64,000 nucleotides of DNA, from positions 2,170,001-2,234,000 of the forward strand of contig JADJPZ010000004.1 in NCBI GenBank assembly GCA_016713025.1, read 5' to 3'. Positions within the stretch are counted from its first letter, which is position 1, and each line of letters opens with the position of its first letter. The notes beneath the pieces were generated by a model. The model was not told where the DNA came from. It did not search any database and saw only the letters and a program-made list of their open reading frames with translations. The position numbers were made by a program, and so were the translations under genes. This DNA is from Saprospiraceae bacterium. GTDB taxonomy: Bacteria > Bacteroidota > Bacteroidia > Chitinophagales > Saprospiraceae. Positions 1 to 9,190 of this stretch are shown here, piece by piece.

Positions 1-2
1 CT

Positions 3-320
3 GCATATTTTACTTATGACAAGCTTACATTTTATGTCATTGCCGGATTTGTTGGTCTGGTGATGGGTGGTATACAATCACTATCCCGAGCAAGTTACTC
101 TATGCTGATACCAGAAAAGGACCATGACACCACTTCATACTTCAGCTTCTACGATGTGGTATACAAATCAGCCATAGTTGGCGGCACATTCATATTCGGA
201 TTGGTGGATAATATTACCAATAATATGAGGTATTCTGTTTTGGCTTTGGCGTTTCTGTTTGTTATAGGATTTTATTTTATGAGCAAAACGAAGATAGAGA
301 GAACGGTCTCAACTATATGA
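3..320 (+). CDS. UMF1-family MFS transporter, C-terminal part (start lies before the window)
   Basis: The reading frame is open from the window edge to the TGA at 318-320, so only the last 105 or so residues are present. The segment GGIQSLSRASYSMLIP followed by several hydrophobic stretches matches the C-terminal half of the UMF1 / Atg22-like branch of the major facilitator superfamily, in which the motif QSLSRS.(F/Y)..L.P is conserved. It would be an inner-membrane permease; the substrate cannot be told from the sequence. The first in-frame ATG in the window (60) is internal to the protein, not a start. Function is known only at family level. Confidence 0.75.
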   Translation, partial: AYFTYDKLTFYVIAGFVGLVMGGIQSLSRASYSMLIPEKDHDTTSYFSFYDVVYKSAIVGGTFIFGLVDNITNNMRYSVLALAFLFVIGFYFMSKTKIERTVSTI

Positions 321-686
321 AATTGGTGTATCCCAAAATTACACTTTCTTAAAATTGCTTTTGTTTTACGCCAACTCTAAAGGAAGACAAAAGGAATTTT
401 ATAATAAGTGCCATAAAAAATCGATTGAATAAACAGGAGGAAAAATTTCTGACAATAATGATGAAAGTGATAAAAATCAAAGAACGAGTGCACTCCCTCC
501 ATTTTAAGGGTGACTGAATGGTTGCAAAGCAAATTGAGTGAACGATTTCACTCAATAATGAAGGAACCACAAACGTCGGCTTGTGGACACATTTGGGGTT
601 GGTAAATTTAGAGGAATTGAATGAAAAAACGGTCTCACATATATGAAAGCCTTATTTTTACACAAGAATTAAAATAATCTATCTAT
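321..686. other. Intergenic region with a repeated gene-end motif
   Basis: No convincing gene. The last bases of the upstream gene (302-321, AACGGTCTCAACTATATGAA) recur nearly unchanged at about 628-648 (AACGGTCTCACATATATGAA), again ending in an in-frame TGA. Between them a plus-strand frame reads protein-like but is interrupted by two TGA codons, so this could be a decayed gene end. That reading is weak. Confidence 0.3.
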
Positions 687-1349
687 TTGATACACAACAT
701 AATCAAATTTGGCTCTGCACTCCTTTTACTTTTGTGGCTAACGTCTTGCCATTCGATAAAAAATTCAAATCCGGTATCAACAATTACCGAAGTGTGGATA
801 GGAACACCATTCTGTAAGCCGAAAAAGATTGTCTTGGAAAAAACAAACACCTACCAATGTCTCAATCATGAATTTATAATCAGTAAAGATGCGCTTCTGA
901 ATGAACCTTTGACCATTGAAGAAGAATTCCAAAATGCTTTCAGAGGGAATTATTATGCCAAATTTTTTGAAATCATCCACATAGATTCAAAACTGTACCG
1001 GGTTTTCAGGGATTCAGTACAATTGGTTTCCATCTCTGATCTGAACCTAAGTAAAAAACAATTATTTTCATGCCCAACCTGCAATAAAAGTGCCACTTTG
1101 ATATTCAGAAACCGGACATATCATTATCCTTTCTTTTGGCCCGAAACGGCTTCCAGTTCATTTCAATATAACTTTACAATAGACACTATTTCAGGCTATT
1201 ACCGGAAAATATGGATAGCTAAGTCAGACTCTCTGCCTTCTGGAGTCACATTCAGAAAATCTGCCTTAAAGTCCTTTACAATCTACAATCCTAAAACAAA
1301 AGACAAACAAGCCATTCAAAATATTTTAGTCAATATAAAACCTTTGTAA
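687..1349 (+). CDS. Putative lipoprotein of unknown function
   Basis: The product is 220 residues with a lipoprotein signal peptide: a basic start, a leucine-rich core and the lipobox LTSC at about residues 18-21. It should be lipidated and exported to the periplasm or outer membrane. The start is a TTG; no ATG exists between it and the lipobox, so the true start is either this codon or another non-ATG nearby. A CPTC pair occurs mid-protein (about residues 130-133). I recognise no domain. The gene is isolated, with over 100 bp on either side. Confidence 0.6.
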   Translation: MIHNIIKFGSALLLLLWLTSCHSIKNSNPVSTITEVWIGTPFCKPKKIVLEKTNTYQCLNHEFIISKDALLNEPLTIEEEFQNAFRGNYYAKFFEIIHIDSKLYRVFRDSVQLVSISDLNLSKKQLFSCPTCNKSATLIFRNRTYHYPFFWPETASSSFQYNFTIDTISGYYRKIWIAKSDSLPSGVTFRKSALKSFTIYNPKTKDKQAIQNILVNIKPL

Positions 1350-1486
1350 TTCTGTCATTTCTTCTCCCGAAACATAAGTTTTGTACTGCTTTTAAAAAAA
1401 AACTAACTCTAAGCATGCAACATTAACTCCATTTTTGTTACTTAACTGTATAAATCAAATTAATTCATTTCTATATCCTTCAAGTT

Positions 1487-2041
1487 GTGGTAACAGTTGC
1501 GGAGCAAGATAACAAAATGAAAGAGTTAGCACAACGTTGCAAAAACGGAGATCAGCATGCCTATACTGAAGTGTATCATTTATATGCACGAAAAGTATAT
1601 AATACGATATACAGATTTATCGGCCATACGGGAGAAGCTGAAGATATCATGCAGGATTGTTTTGTTGATGCTTTTACAAAAATAGATTCATTTATAGGCA
1701 AGGGTTCATTGGAAAGTTGGATAAAGAGTATTGCTATTAATAAGTCACTCTCACATCTGAGAAGCCGTAAACTGACATTTGCTGAACTGGATATCAACAT
1801 ACATCATATTGCAGAGTTTGATGATGACCAAATGGACTATATGAAATATTCTTGTGAACAGATACATAAAGCCATATTACAATTATCTGACGGATACAGG
1901 ACTATAGTAAATCTTTATGTTTTTGAAAATATACCACATGAAGAAATAGCTCAATTATTGGGTATCAGTCACAGCACCGTCAGAAGCCAGTATCATCGGG
2001 CAAAGAAGAGAATAGAGATGTATTTAAATGGTTTTGATTAA
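1487..2041 (+). CDS. ECF-type RNA polymerase sigma factor
   Basis: A 184-residue sigma-70 family protein of the extracytoplasmic-function class. Region 2 is visible as the DAFTKIDSF and WIKSIAINKSLSHLRSR segments, and region 4 as the helix-turn-helix HEEIAQLLGISHSTVRSQ near the C-terminus, with RAKKRI after it. The GTG start at 1487 gives ten extra residues; the ATG at 1517 (MKELAQRCKNGD) is also plausible because ECF proteins commonly begin there. Next comes a membrane protein likely to be its regulator and then a DUF4097-like protein, all with short gaps, so the three probably form an autoregulated envelope-response operon. The inducing signal is unknown. Confidence 0.9.
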   Translation: MVTVAEQDNKMKELAQRCKNGDQHAYTEVYHLYARKVYNTIYRFIGHTGEAEDIMQDCFVDAFTKIDSFIGKGSLESWIKSIAINKSLSHLRSRKLTFAELDINIHHIAEFDDDQMDYMKYSCEQIHKAILQLSDGYRTIVNLYVFENIPHEEIAQLLGISHSTVRSQYHRAKKRIEMYLNGFD

Positions 2042-2062
2042 ATTTTTAATTTTAAAATAGTA

Positions 2063-2836
2063 ATGGACAAATTTAAAGAATATATTGACCAAAACAGAGA
2101 CCGGATGGATATCGAGGTACCACCATATGTCATCAATGCTGTAATAGGGAAAATAGAAAAGAAAAACAATAAAAAAAGTTTTGAGCCAAAGACCATTATT
2201 GCATTATTTCTGGCGGTGGCAGCGTGCCTTATACCAGCTATGCTCATTGTTTGGTTTGCGTTTAAAGGAGGTCCAACCCACGACAACCTACCTGATACGG
2301 TTACTATAACAGCCATTCAAAAGGAAAAAGATCTAAAGGCTGAGAATCCGATAGCCACTCCGGAACTGATACCGGCGGACAACAATAAAAACGTCGTACT
2401 TATCGCACCAAAACAGACATATCATAAACCAGCATCCGGATTCAATAAAAACCAATTTTACCAATTTGCCCATGATGGAAATTCGTCTGCCAACCGCTAC
2501 AGTGCGATGAAGCTTCCGGAAAATGTTCATAAAATTGATCGTGAAATATTAAATGTCCTCATTCATACATTGAATAATGACCCTTCGGACAATGTAAAAC
2601 TTGCAGCCTTGGAATCATTGGAAAATTTTGTATCAGAACCTTATGTTAAGAAATCTCTGATCGCTTCCCTTAAAACACAAACAGACCCAATCATACAAAT
2701 CAAGCTTATCAATATTCTGTCCAATGCCCGTGTCAACGCTATTGAAGAAGAATTGAATCGTATGTACAATTCGGATGAGACCGAAATGATGATCAAACAT
2801 GAAATCCTTCTTGCAAAACAAAAGTTATCCTTATAA
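2063..2836 (+). CDS. Membrane-anchored putative anti-sigma protein with HEAT-like repeats
   Basis: The product is 257 residues: a cytoplasmic N-terminal region of about 40 residues, one transmembrane segment at roughly 43-68 (IIALFLAVAACLIPAMLIVW), a low-complexity linker, and a helical C-terminal domain from about residue 160. That domain reads like HEAT repeats (LNNDPSDNVKLAALESL, then LKTQTDPIIQIKLINIL). Its place 21 bp after an ECF sigma gene and its topology fit an anti-sigma factor that holds the sigma factor through the N-terminal part and senses through the exported repeats. No classical zinc-binding anti-sigma motif (HxxxCxxC) is present, so the role is inferred from context. Confidence 0.6.
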   Translation: MDKFKEYIDQNRDRMDIEVPPYVINAVIGKIEKKNNKKSFEPKTIIALFLAVAACLIPAMLIVWFAFKGGPTHDNLPDTVTITAIQKEKDLKAENPIATPELIPADNNKNVVLIAPKQTYHKPASGFNKNQFYQFAHDGNSSANRYSAMKLPENVHKIDREILNVLIHTLNNDPSDNVKLAALESLENFVSEPYVKKSLIASLKTQTDPIIQIKLINILSNARVNAIEEELNRMYNSDETEMMIKHEILLAKQKLSL

Positions 2837-2866
2837 ATATTTTTAAACCAATTTAATCTTATTCTT

Positions 2867-3769
2867 ATGAAAACACAGTTATTTATTCTATTTATCCTTA
2901 TTACAGGGTTTTGCAATTCCTTCGCGCAAAAGTACGAAGCTAATACAACTGCCAAAACATTAGTGCTCGAATCCGGTGGATTGGTCATCGAAGGCCACAC
3001 GGGCAAATCCATCATCATAGAACAGTATGAAGAAGATACTGAAGACGCTGAAGATGAAAAAGAGAAACAAGATAAAAAGGATAAAAAAGGTGAAAGGCTA
3101 TCATCATTGTCAAACATTAGTGTGTATGTAAAACAGACAACTAAAAATCACCGTTACCCTGGAGATGATTGCAATGGTAACGAGGACAGAAAAAAAGGAT
3201 TAACAGTACTTAATCCCAGTGGCTTGAAAGACAATACAGGTTTTGGATTGTATATTAATGACAACGGTACCAATATTGAAATCAAACCGGTATCCAGAAA
3301 TTGCTGTAATAATATCGTTGTAAAAATTCCAAATACTATGAATATAACAGGAAATATCAATGGCATAGTAAATCAAAATTCAATAAAAATATCAAAAATT
3401 TCCGGAGAGATAGACCTGTCTACCCAATATAATAAGTTGTATTTTGATGATTTGTCTGGTCCCATCATGGCCAAAACTACTTATGGAGATGTCGAGGGTT
3501 CATTAGCTCAATCTATCAAAGCACCGATTTCAATAATTTCAGCATATGGACTAATAGACTTGAAGCTACAGCCTTCACCAAAAATAAACGTAGAACTCAT
3601 CACACCTTGGGGCAATACTTATGTTCCAAACGACCTGACAATAGAACTTACTGAGAAATCTGATGCAAAGAGTATAAAGCTACCCGCTATAAAGGGTAAA
3701 ATCAACGGAGGTGGCCCATTGATAGTTTTAAATGCCAGCTATGGCAATATTTATCTGAGAACAAATTAA
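2867..3769 (+). CDS. Exported DUF4097-like beta-helix protein
   Basis: A 300-residue protein with a clear signal peptide ending in NSFAQ. After an acidic/lysine-rich spacer (about residues 60-80) comes a run of short beta repeats with recurring GDVEG, ISAYGLIDL, ASYGNIYL type turns, characteristic of the DUF4097 (putative auto-transporter adhesin head) family. It lies 30 bp after the probable anti-sigma gene and is likely an envelope target or sensor partner of that sigma factor. DUF4097 proteins commonly follow ECF sigma/anti-sigma pairs in Bacteroidota; the molecular role is not established. Confidence 0.65.
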   Translation: MKTQLFILFILITGFCNSFAQKYEANTTAKTLVLESGGLVIEGHTGKSIIIEQYEEDTEDAEDEKEKQDKKDKKGERLSSLSNISVYVKQTTKNHRYPGDDCNGNEDRKKGLTVLNPSGLKDNTGFGLYINDNGTNIEIKPVSRNCCNNIVVKIPNTMNITGNINGIVNQNSIKISKISGEIDLSTQYNKLYFDDLSGPIMAKTTYGDVEGSLAQSIKAPISIISAYGLIDLKLQPSPKINVELITPWGNTYVPNDLTIELTEKSDAKSIKLPAIKGKINGGGPLIVLNASYGNIYLRTN

Positions 3770-3805
3770 TTATACAGTTTAGCCCAGTTCATTCATTTTG
3801 TTACC

Positions 3806-3846
3806 AAAGGATCATGCAATAAATTTTGTTTGATCCTTTGTTTTTT
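3806..3846 (+). terminator. Rho-independent terminator
   Basis: A 9-bp perfect stem, AAAGGATCA (3806-3814) and TGATCCTTT (3831-3839), is followed by GTTTTTT. It ends the sigma factor operon 40 bp after its last gene. The rest of the 3770-4083 gap shows nothing further except a TATTTTTG element directly before the next gene. Confidence 0.75.
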
Positions 3847-4083
3847 GATGTTCACCAAATAGTCTTTTTTGACCTAATGACAATAACAAGTAACAAACCA
3901 TTATGTGGTTCCATATCGGATGACTTTGTTAATATGAACATTTATTTGGTATTGGCATACGAATATGGGTGGCATCAGTTGAAGATTTTTAATTTTAGGA
4001 TTGACCAGTGATATGGCCTTCATTTGATGTCAAAATCTGCTTCAAAATAGTGTCCAACTATTAAATTCAGTTATTTTTGTAAC

Positions 4084-4911
4084 ATGATTTTCAAAGGCAA
4101 TATAATTTCATCTGTTCAGGAAAAAATAATGTGGGTATTTTTCTACCCACTTATTGCTCTATCATTTATTTATATTGCTAATGATAATTCTCTAGTTGAA
4201 CTTCTTGAGAACCCTTCATTTTTTTCAGATATAGTATTTGCAATAATCTTGACTTATGGTGTTGGCCTGTATTTAAACAAATTAAATGCAAAACTCGACT
4301 TAGAATTTTCATGGGTTGAATATTTCAAAATTCGAGTAGCAAAACAATTTGTATTTGGTGTACTTTCGCCTTTGTTGGTGGCAATATTGCTCGAAATTGC
4401 ATATTTGAAAGCCATAGATATTTCCTTTTTTGAAAGTTCTATTCTTAATTTAGAGTTGCCGCTTGCATTTATATTTTTGATGCTCATCAATTTGGGCTTA
4501 TTAGCTGGCAACCTTTTAAGAAATGAAAAAGTCACCGATACAAGGCAGGAACCAATGTTTAAAAACTCATCAAAAACCTTAACTTACTTCAATGTCCAAA
4601 AAGGCCTTGTTGAAGAAAATCTGGCACTTGAACGATGTGCCCTAATAATGAGTGCCAATAAATTGTTGTGGTTGCAAACTTTTGAAGGCGAAAAGTATCG
4701 TTTACAAGGGACTTTGGATGAATGGGAAGAAAAACTGAAATATTCAAATTTTTACAGAGTAAACCGGCAGTATCTTGTTTCATACACATCCATCCAATCA
4801 GTTGAACCAACTTCCACAAGAAAACTAAAAATAAACTTTGTATTTCCTACTGAAAATGTGTACATTTCCAAACCCAAGGTTGCTAAATTCCGACAATGGT
4901 GGAAGCAATAA
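4084..4911 (+). CDS. Membrane-anchored LytTR-type transcription regulator
   Basis: A 275-residue protein with four hydrophobic segments in its first 150 residues (around 15-30, 45-65, 90-110 and 120-142), followed by a LytTR DNA-binding domain from about residue 165. Typical LytTR features are visible: LQTFEGEKYRLQGTLDEWE, the FYRVNRQYLVS motif, and a C-terminal ISKPKVAKFRQWW. It is a one-component, membrane-bound regulator rather than a response regulator, since no receiver domain is present. It precedes a plus-strand group of genes it could control. A TATTTTTG (-7-like) box sits at 4072-4079, very close to the ATG. Confidence 0.85.
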   Translation: MIFKGNIISSVQEKIMWVFFYPLIALSFIYIANDNSLVELLENPSFFSDIVFAIILTYGVGLYLNKLNAKLDLEFSWVEYFKIRVAKQFVFGVLSPLLVAILLEIAYLKAIDISFFESSILNLELPLAFIFLMLINLGLLAGNLLRNEKVTDTRQEPMFKNSSKTLTYFNVQKGLVEENLALERCALIMSANKLLWLQTFEGEKYRLQGTLDEWEEKLKYSNFYRVNRQYLVSYTSIQSVEPTSTRKLKINFVFPTENVYISKPKVAKFRQWWKQ

Positions 4912-5016
4912 TGGAAAGTTTAGCGGTTTTTTGTACCGGTTTAGTATTTTAGAACATGATTTTAAACTTGCCACAAAATAATTAATTTCATTTTTGCAAA
5001 AAAAATATCCGCAAGA

Positions 5017-5613
5017 ATGAACAGAATTCAAGTATTGCTCATTTTCTTTGTATCAAAAGTTTTGGTAGGACAGGGCAAACCAATTCCAATAAATATTTCA
5101 GTTATTAACCAATCTACAGCTATCCCATTTACAAGGTTTGTATCAACACCTATCCACCCGGGACTTCAAGTGGGGACAGAATTCGAATATCAGGTTAATG
5201 AAAATTCACGACTTTTTCAGACAGCAAACATTAATTATTTCTACCACAACTATCTGGCACAAGGAATTGGGATCAATACAGAATTCGGATATGAATATCG
5301 TTTTAAAAATGGGTTAGCATTATCAGGACTTTTGGGTGTGGGTTATTTACACACATTTGCAACTGCTGAAGAATTTACGTTTACAATTGGACAATATGAA
5401 AAGAAAGCTGATAAAGGAAATGCAAGATTATACCCTTCATTTTCCTTAGATATTGGCTATTATCTCAAAATGAACGAAAAGAACAGTCCTAAAATATTTA
5501 TCCGTTATCAATCTTGGGCAGAATATCCTTATTCCCCAGAATTTATTCCCGTAATGACACATATAAATTTGCATATCGGAGCTAAATTTTTTATTTATTC
5601 AAAGCACTATTAA
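5017..5613 (+). CDS. Putative outer-membrane beta-barrel protein
   Basis: A 198-residue protein with an N-terminal signal sequence (start RIQVLLIFFVSKVLVGQG) and alternating aromatic/hydrophobic strands such as GVGYLHTFATAEEFTF and YPSFSLDIGYYLKM, ending in an aromatic-rich strand. This pattern suggests a small outer-membrane barrel, but I do not recognise the family. It ends one base before the start of the serine hydrolase gene, so the two are almost certainly co-transcribed and probably work together. Confidence 0.55.
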   Translation: MNRIQVLLIFFVSKVLVGQGKPIPINISVINQSTAIPFTRFVSTPIHPGLQVGTEFEYQVNENSRLFQTANINYFYHNYLAQGIGINTEFGYEYRFKNGLALSGLLGVGYLHTFATAEEFTFTIGQYEKKADKGNARLYPSFSLDIGYYLKMNEKNSPKIFIRYQSWAEYPYSPEFIPVMTHINLHIGAKFFIYSKHY

Positions 5614-5614
5614 A

Positions 5615-6793
5615 ATGAAAAAATCAATATACCTTATCTTAGCTGTATTTTTGCTAAACTCTTGTCAGAAAGACCAAGATATTAATCCTATGTTTTATAA
5701 TTGTAATTTCAATTTTGTCGACAGCAGTTCAGTAAATCCTAAAAACCAAACATATCAGACTATTCTAAATGATATTACATCAAGTGGTGTCGTTGGAATT
5801 ACTATGTCTGTCTATCATACCCAAACAGGTATGTGGGTGGGTGCAAGCGGGAAAGCAGACTTGAGTAATAATATAGCAATGCAGCCTTGTAATATCAGCC
5901 GAGTGGGTTCAACAGTGAAAATGTATACTGCCACTACATTATTAAAACTTGCAGAAGAAGGAAAGTTAAATTTGGATGATAGAATTGCATCCTATTTACA
6001 AGGAGATGTGATTGATAAAATTGAAAATGCTGACAAAGCAACTATCCGACAACTGCTACAACATACAAGTGGTATTTACAATTACATTCAAAATTTGAAA
6101 TTTCAAACCGCTTCCCTCAATGACTTCATCAGAGAATGGAAACCCAATGAATTATTAAAATATGCTTACAATCAAAAAGCATACTTTCAACCAGACGAGG
6201 ATGTGCGGTACTCAAATACAGGTTACATTATGCTCGGGATGCTAATAGAAAAAATTGAAGGCAAACCGTTATATAAAGTCTTTGATGACAAAATATTTAT
6301 CCCACTTGGTTTAACAATGACAAAATTTGCAGCTGAAGACCCTATTCCTAATGGTATAGTGAGAGGCTATATCGATATGTACAGCAATTTACAAGTAATA
6401 GAAAGTACGTACTTTAGCGGTTGGGATTATTATACAGCTGACGGTGGGTTAATTTCAAACCCTTATGATATGATTGTTTTTTTTAGGGCTTTAATGAATT
6501 TACATCTTATTAGCTCAAACTCTTTGAATCAAATGTTGACATTTAAAAAACCGAAAGAGATGGATAAAGAATTTTTCCCATTATCTTATGGAATAGGTAT
6601 ATTCAGAATCGAAACTGAAAAAGGTATTGCCTATATGCACAGTGGTGATGCTGTTGGTTATTATGCAAATATGCTTTATTTCCCGGCAGATAGCACCACC
6701 ATAGTTTATGCTGCAAACAGCAACTATGGAAAAATAGATCAATTTGTATCAACAAAAGAAGCGATGGAGAAAATAATAAATGTTATAAAATGA
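5615..6793 (+). CDS. Serine hydrolase, beta-lactamase / class C family, lipoprotein
   Basis: A 392-residue lipoprotein (lipobox LLNSCQ at about residues 13-18) with the beta-lactamase / D-alanyl-D-alanine carboxypeptidase fold. The catalytic SxxK is STVK within RVGSTVKMYTA (about residue 95-105); the YxN motif is YSN in VRYSNTGYIMLG; the third motif is HSGD near the C-terminus in place of KTG, as is usual in the esterase/peptidase-like branch. It would act in the periplasm on peptides or esters. It overlaps the next gene by ATGA, so it is co-translated with the DUF6157 protein. Substrate unknown. Confidence 0.85.
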   Translation: MKKSIYLILAVFLLNSCQKDQDINPMFYNCNFNFVDSSSVNPKNQTYQTILNDITSSGVVGITMSVYHTQTGMWVGASGKADLSNNIAMQPCNISRVGSTVKMYTATTLLKLAEEGKLNLDDRIASYLQGDVIDKIENADKATIRQLLQHTSGIYNYIQNLKFQTASLNDFIREWKPNELLKYAYNQKAYFQPDEDVRYSNTGYIMLGMLIEKIEGKPLYKVFDDKIFIPLGLTMTKFAAEDPIPNGIVRGYIDMYSNLQVIESTYFSGWDYYTADGGLISNPYDMIVFFRALMNLHLISSNSLNQMLTFKKPKEMDKEFFPLSYGIGIFRIETEKGIAYMHSGDAVGYYANMLYFPADSTTIVYAANSNYGKIDQFVSTKEAMEKIINVIK

Positions 6794-7203
6794 AGATACA
6801 TACCACAAATTATTTCAACACTTTTATAGAAATAGCCGACGATTGTCCTATTTCAAACAGTGAAATCCCACCTGTAAAAGGGGAAAATAGGACAGTTGCA
6901 AACATTCAGTTTGAGATGATCAGCAAAAATCCCTATACATATACTTCAGACGACGTACTATTTCAAGTTTATGCTGACAAAAATGACCTGATACATGGTG
7001 AATACAAAGCAGCAAGAGACCATTTTTTTTCCAAAGGTCAGCCTTGTTTTCGTGCGTCGCCATTGACAAAAAGATATGGTTGGGGAATTCACTATAACAA
7101 AGATGGAAAAATGGCCATTTATGGCGCAGATAGTGCGGAGTACGAAAATTTTAAAAAAGATAATACCATAAAACTTATCAAAGCTATGAAATCAAGTAAA
7201 TAA
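6790..7203 (+). CDS. DUF6157 family protein
   Basis: A 137-residue soluble protein. The opening HTTNYFNTFIEIADDCP and the later RASPLTKRYGWGIHYN...GKMAIY are characteristic of DUF6157, a small family of unknown function. Its ATG overlaps the stop of the serine hydrolase by four bases (ATGA), implying translational coupling. No signal peptide or membrane segment. Function unknown. Confidence 0.75.
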   Translation: MKIHTTNYFNTFIEIADDCPISNSEIPPVKGENRTVANIQFEMISKNPYTYTSDDVLFQVYADKNDLIHGEYKAARDHFFSKGQPCFRASPLTKRYGWGIHYNKDGKMAIYGADSAEYENFKKDNTIKLIKAMKSSK

Positions 7204-7226
7204 TATCTAAAATTAAAAAATTTAAC

Positions 7227-7607
7227 ATGAAACCTAAAATTTTAAACGCCCTCCTTATAGTAACATCACTGTTTGGATATCTGGAATGGAGTGGAGACAG
7301 CCATACCTTTCTTTTTCAGGCAGAAGCAGAAATTCTTTACAAACTATTTACAAATCCTACATCGGTAGTTCATCCTTTCATATTGCTTCCACTTGCCGGA
7401 CAAGTTTTATTGTTCATCACTTTATTTCAAAAATCACCAAGTAAAATTTTAACTTATGTAAGCGTTGCAGGCTTGGGGTTACTCTTGGGTTTTATGTTTA
7501 TTATTGGCATCATCAGCCAGAATTATAAGATTTTGATCTCCACCCTTCCGTTTTTAGTAGTAGCAGTATTGACCATCATAAATTTAAGAAAAACCAAATC
7601 AATATGA
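7227..7607 (+). CDS. Small four-helix membrane protein, unknown function
   Basis: A 126-residue protein with about four hydrophobic helices (near residues 5-20, 45-68, 75-97 and 100-120). It overlaps the following DUF1761 gene by ATGA, so the two are likely co-expressed membrane proteins. I recognise no family. Confidence 0.6.
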   Translation: MKPKILNALLIVTSLFGYLEWSGDSHTFLFQAEAEILYKLFTNPTSVVHPFILLPLAGQVLLFITLFQKSPSKILTYVSVAGLGLLLGFMFIIGIISQNYKILISTLPFLVVAVLTIINLRKTKSI

Positions 7608-8023
7608 ACATTTCATTCTCAGATATTAATTGGGTAGCCGTTATTATAGGAACTGTAGCATATACTGCTTTTTGCGGTATTTGGCACAGACCATTTGCTT
7701 TTGGCAAAAAATGGGAACAAGCTATGGGCTTTGAGAGACATGAAAACTGGAAGGAAACAAATCTATATTATGTTGTTCCAACTATTTCTTGCTTCCTTAC
7801 CACCATAGTAATAGCAATTTTACAAAAAATGATTGTTGCAAATTCATTCTCACATGCACTCATTATTGGAATATTGACAGGTTTTGGTTTTGCGACAACC
7901 ATTGTTTTTACCACTGCAGTAATTCCGACGATGAAAAAGTCATTGATGTTTGGCCTAGTTACCGGTACAGCACAAGCATTGGGAATAATAATATCATCGT
8001 TACTTGTTTTTGCATTCTCATAA
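7604..8023 (+). CDS. DUF1761 family membrane protein
   Basis: A 139-residue protein with four membrane helices. The N-terminal pattern NWVAVIIGTVAYTAFCGIWH, followed by FGKKWEQAMGF, is the DUF1761 signature (conserved aromatic, then gly-lys-trp). Function of the family is unknown. Translationally coupled to the preceding small membrane protein. Confidence 0.8.
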   Translation: MNISFSDINWVAVIIGTVAYTAFCGIWHRPFAFGKKWEQAMGFERHENWKETNLYYVVPTISCFLTTIVIAILQKMIVANSFSHALIIGILTGFGFATTIVFTTAVIPTMKKSLMFGLVTGTAQALGIIISSLLVFAFS

Positions 8024-8066
8024 AAGTCTAACCAACATACTGCTAAATTAGCATTAATAACTAAAA

Positions 8067-8465
8067 ATGAAAATTGAACACATAGCCATTTGGACAGATG
8101 ACATTGAAGGATTAAGGAATTATTATACAAAATATTTTGAAGGCATCCCAAATGAAAAGTACATAAATAAACATAATCGGTTTCAAAGCTATTTCCTGAC
8201 ATTTAAAACAGGTGCACGGCTGGAAATCATGTCAATGCCCAATATCCCTGACAATGCCAATGACACAGTCATATCACAGCACAAGGGAATCATACATTTG
8301 GCTTTTGGTGTGGAAACCATAAAAGATGTTGAAGAAAAAGCAAGTCAATTGAGAGCGGATGATTTTCCCATATTAAGTGGCCCACGGATTACCGGTGATG
8401 GCTATTTCGAGTTTGAAACGCTGGACCCTGACAGCAATCGTTTGGAAGTAACCACAAAATTGTAA
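8067..8465 (+). CDS. VOC (glyoxalase / bleomycin-resistance) family protein
   Basis: A 132-residue protein built of two beta-alpha-beta-beta-beta halves. The opening KIEHIAIWTDDIEGLRNYY, the middle HLAFGVETIKDVE and the ending FETLDPDSNRLEV are typical. Likely metal positions are His5, His76 or so, and Glu near the C-terminus. Members act as lyases, dioxygenases or drug-binding proteins; this one cannot be narrowed down. It lies 8 bp before the SDR gene and is probably in the same transcript. Confidence 0.85.
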   Translation: MKIEHIAIWTDDIEGLRNYYTKYFEGIPNEKYINKHNRFQSYFLTFKTGARLEIMSMPNIPDNANDTVISQHKGIIHLAFGVETIKDVEEKASQLRADDFPILSGPRITGDGYFEFETLDPDSNRLEVTTKL

Positions 8466-8473
8466 AAAGTAGC

Positions 8474-9190
8474 ATGCATAAAGCCATCGTCATAGGAGCA
8501 ACATCAGGAATTGGGAAAGGACTTGCTAAAATTTTGGCACATAATAACTACGTTGTAGGCATAACAGGGAGAAGGACAGAATTACTGAACGAATTGAAAA
8601 ATGAAAACCCTAACGCATATTTTATCAAATCTTTTGACATTACAGACGCCAAATCTACGTGTCAGAAACTGGAAGAGTTAACGACTGAACTTGGCGGACT
8701 TGATTTGCTTATTTTGAGTTCTGGTACTGGAGATTTAAATGAAACATTGGACTTGGACATAGAACACCGGACGATTGCAACCAATGTCGTAGGTTTTACA
8801 AACATTTTGATTTGGGCATTCAATTTTTTTAAGCGACAGAATTACGGTCATTTAGTAGCGATTAGCTCGATTGCAGGGCTTCGCGGAAATCGACATGCAC
8901 CTGCTTACAATGCAACAAAAGCATATCAGATAAATTATTTAGAAGGACTGCGTCAAAAAGCAAATAGACTCAATAGTCCAATTTTTATTACTGATATAAG
9001 GCCAGGTTTTGTAAATACTGACATGGCCAAAAGTGAAGGAAAATTTTGGGTAGCCACCGTTGACAAAGCGGTTTTGCAAATATTTGAAGCAATTAAACAG
9101 CAAAAAAATATAGTTTATATTACCAAACGCTGGAGATTAATCGCCATTATTCTGCGGATGATTCCAAGTAAAATTTATGATAAAGCGTAG
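8474..9190 (+). CDS. Short-chain dehydrogenase/reductase (SDR)
   Basis: A 238-residue classical SDR. The cofactor motif GATSGIGKGLA is at residues 8-18, the catalytic serine lies in AISSIAGLRG, and the YxxxK pair is YNATK. It should be an NAD(P)-dependent oxidoreductase in the cytoplasm with unknown substrate. The gene ends with TAG, which shows that TAG is a normal stop in this genome. It is the last gene of the plus-strand group beginning at 4084. Confidence 0.88.
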   Translation: MHKAIVIGATSGIGKGLAKILAHNNYVVGITGRRTELLNELKNENPNAYFIKSFDITDAKSTCQKLEELTTELGGLDLLILSSGTGDLNETLDLDIEHRTIATNVVGFTNILIWAFNFFKRQNYGHLVAISSIAGLRGNRHAPAYNATKAYQINYLEGLRQKANRLNSPIFITDIRPGFVNTDMAKSEGKFWVATVDKAVLQIFEAIKQQKNIVYITKRWRLIAIILRMIPSKIYDKA

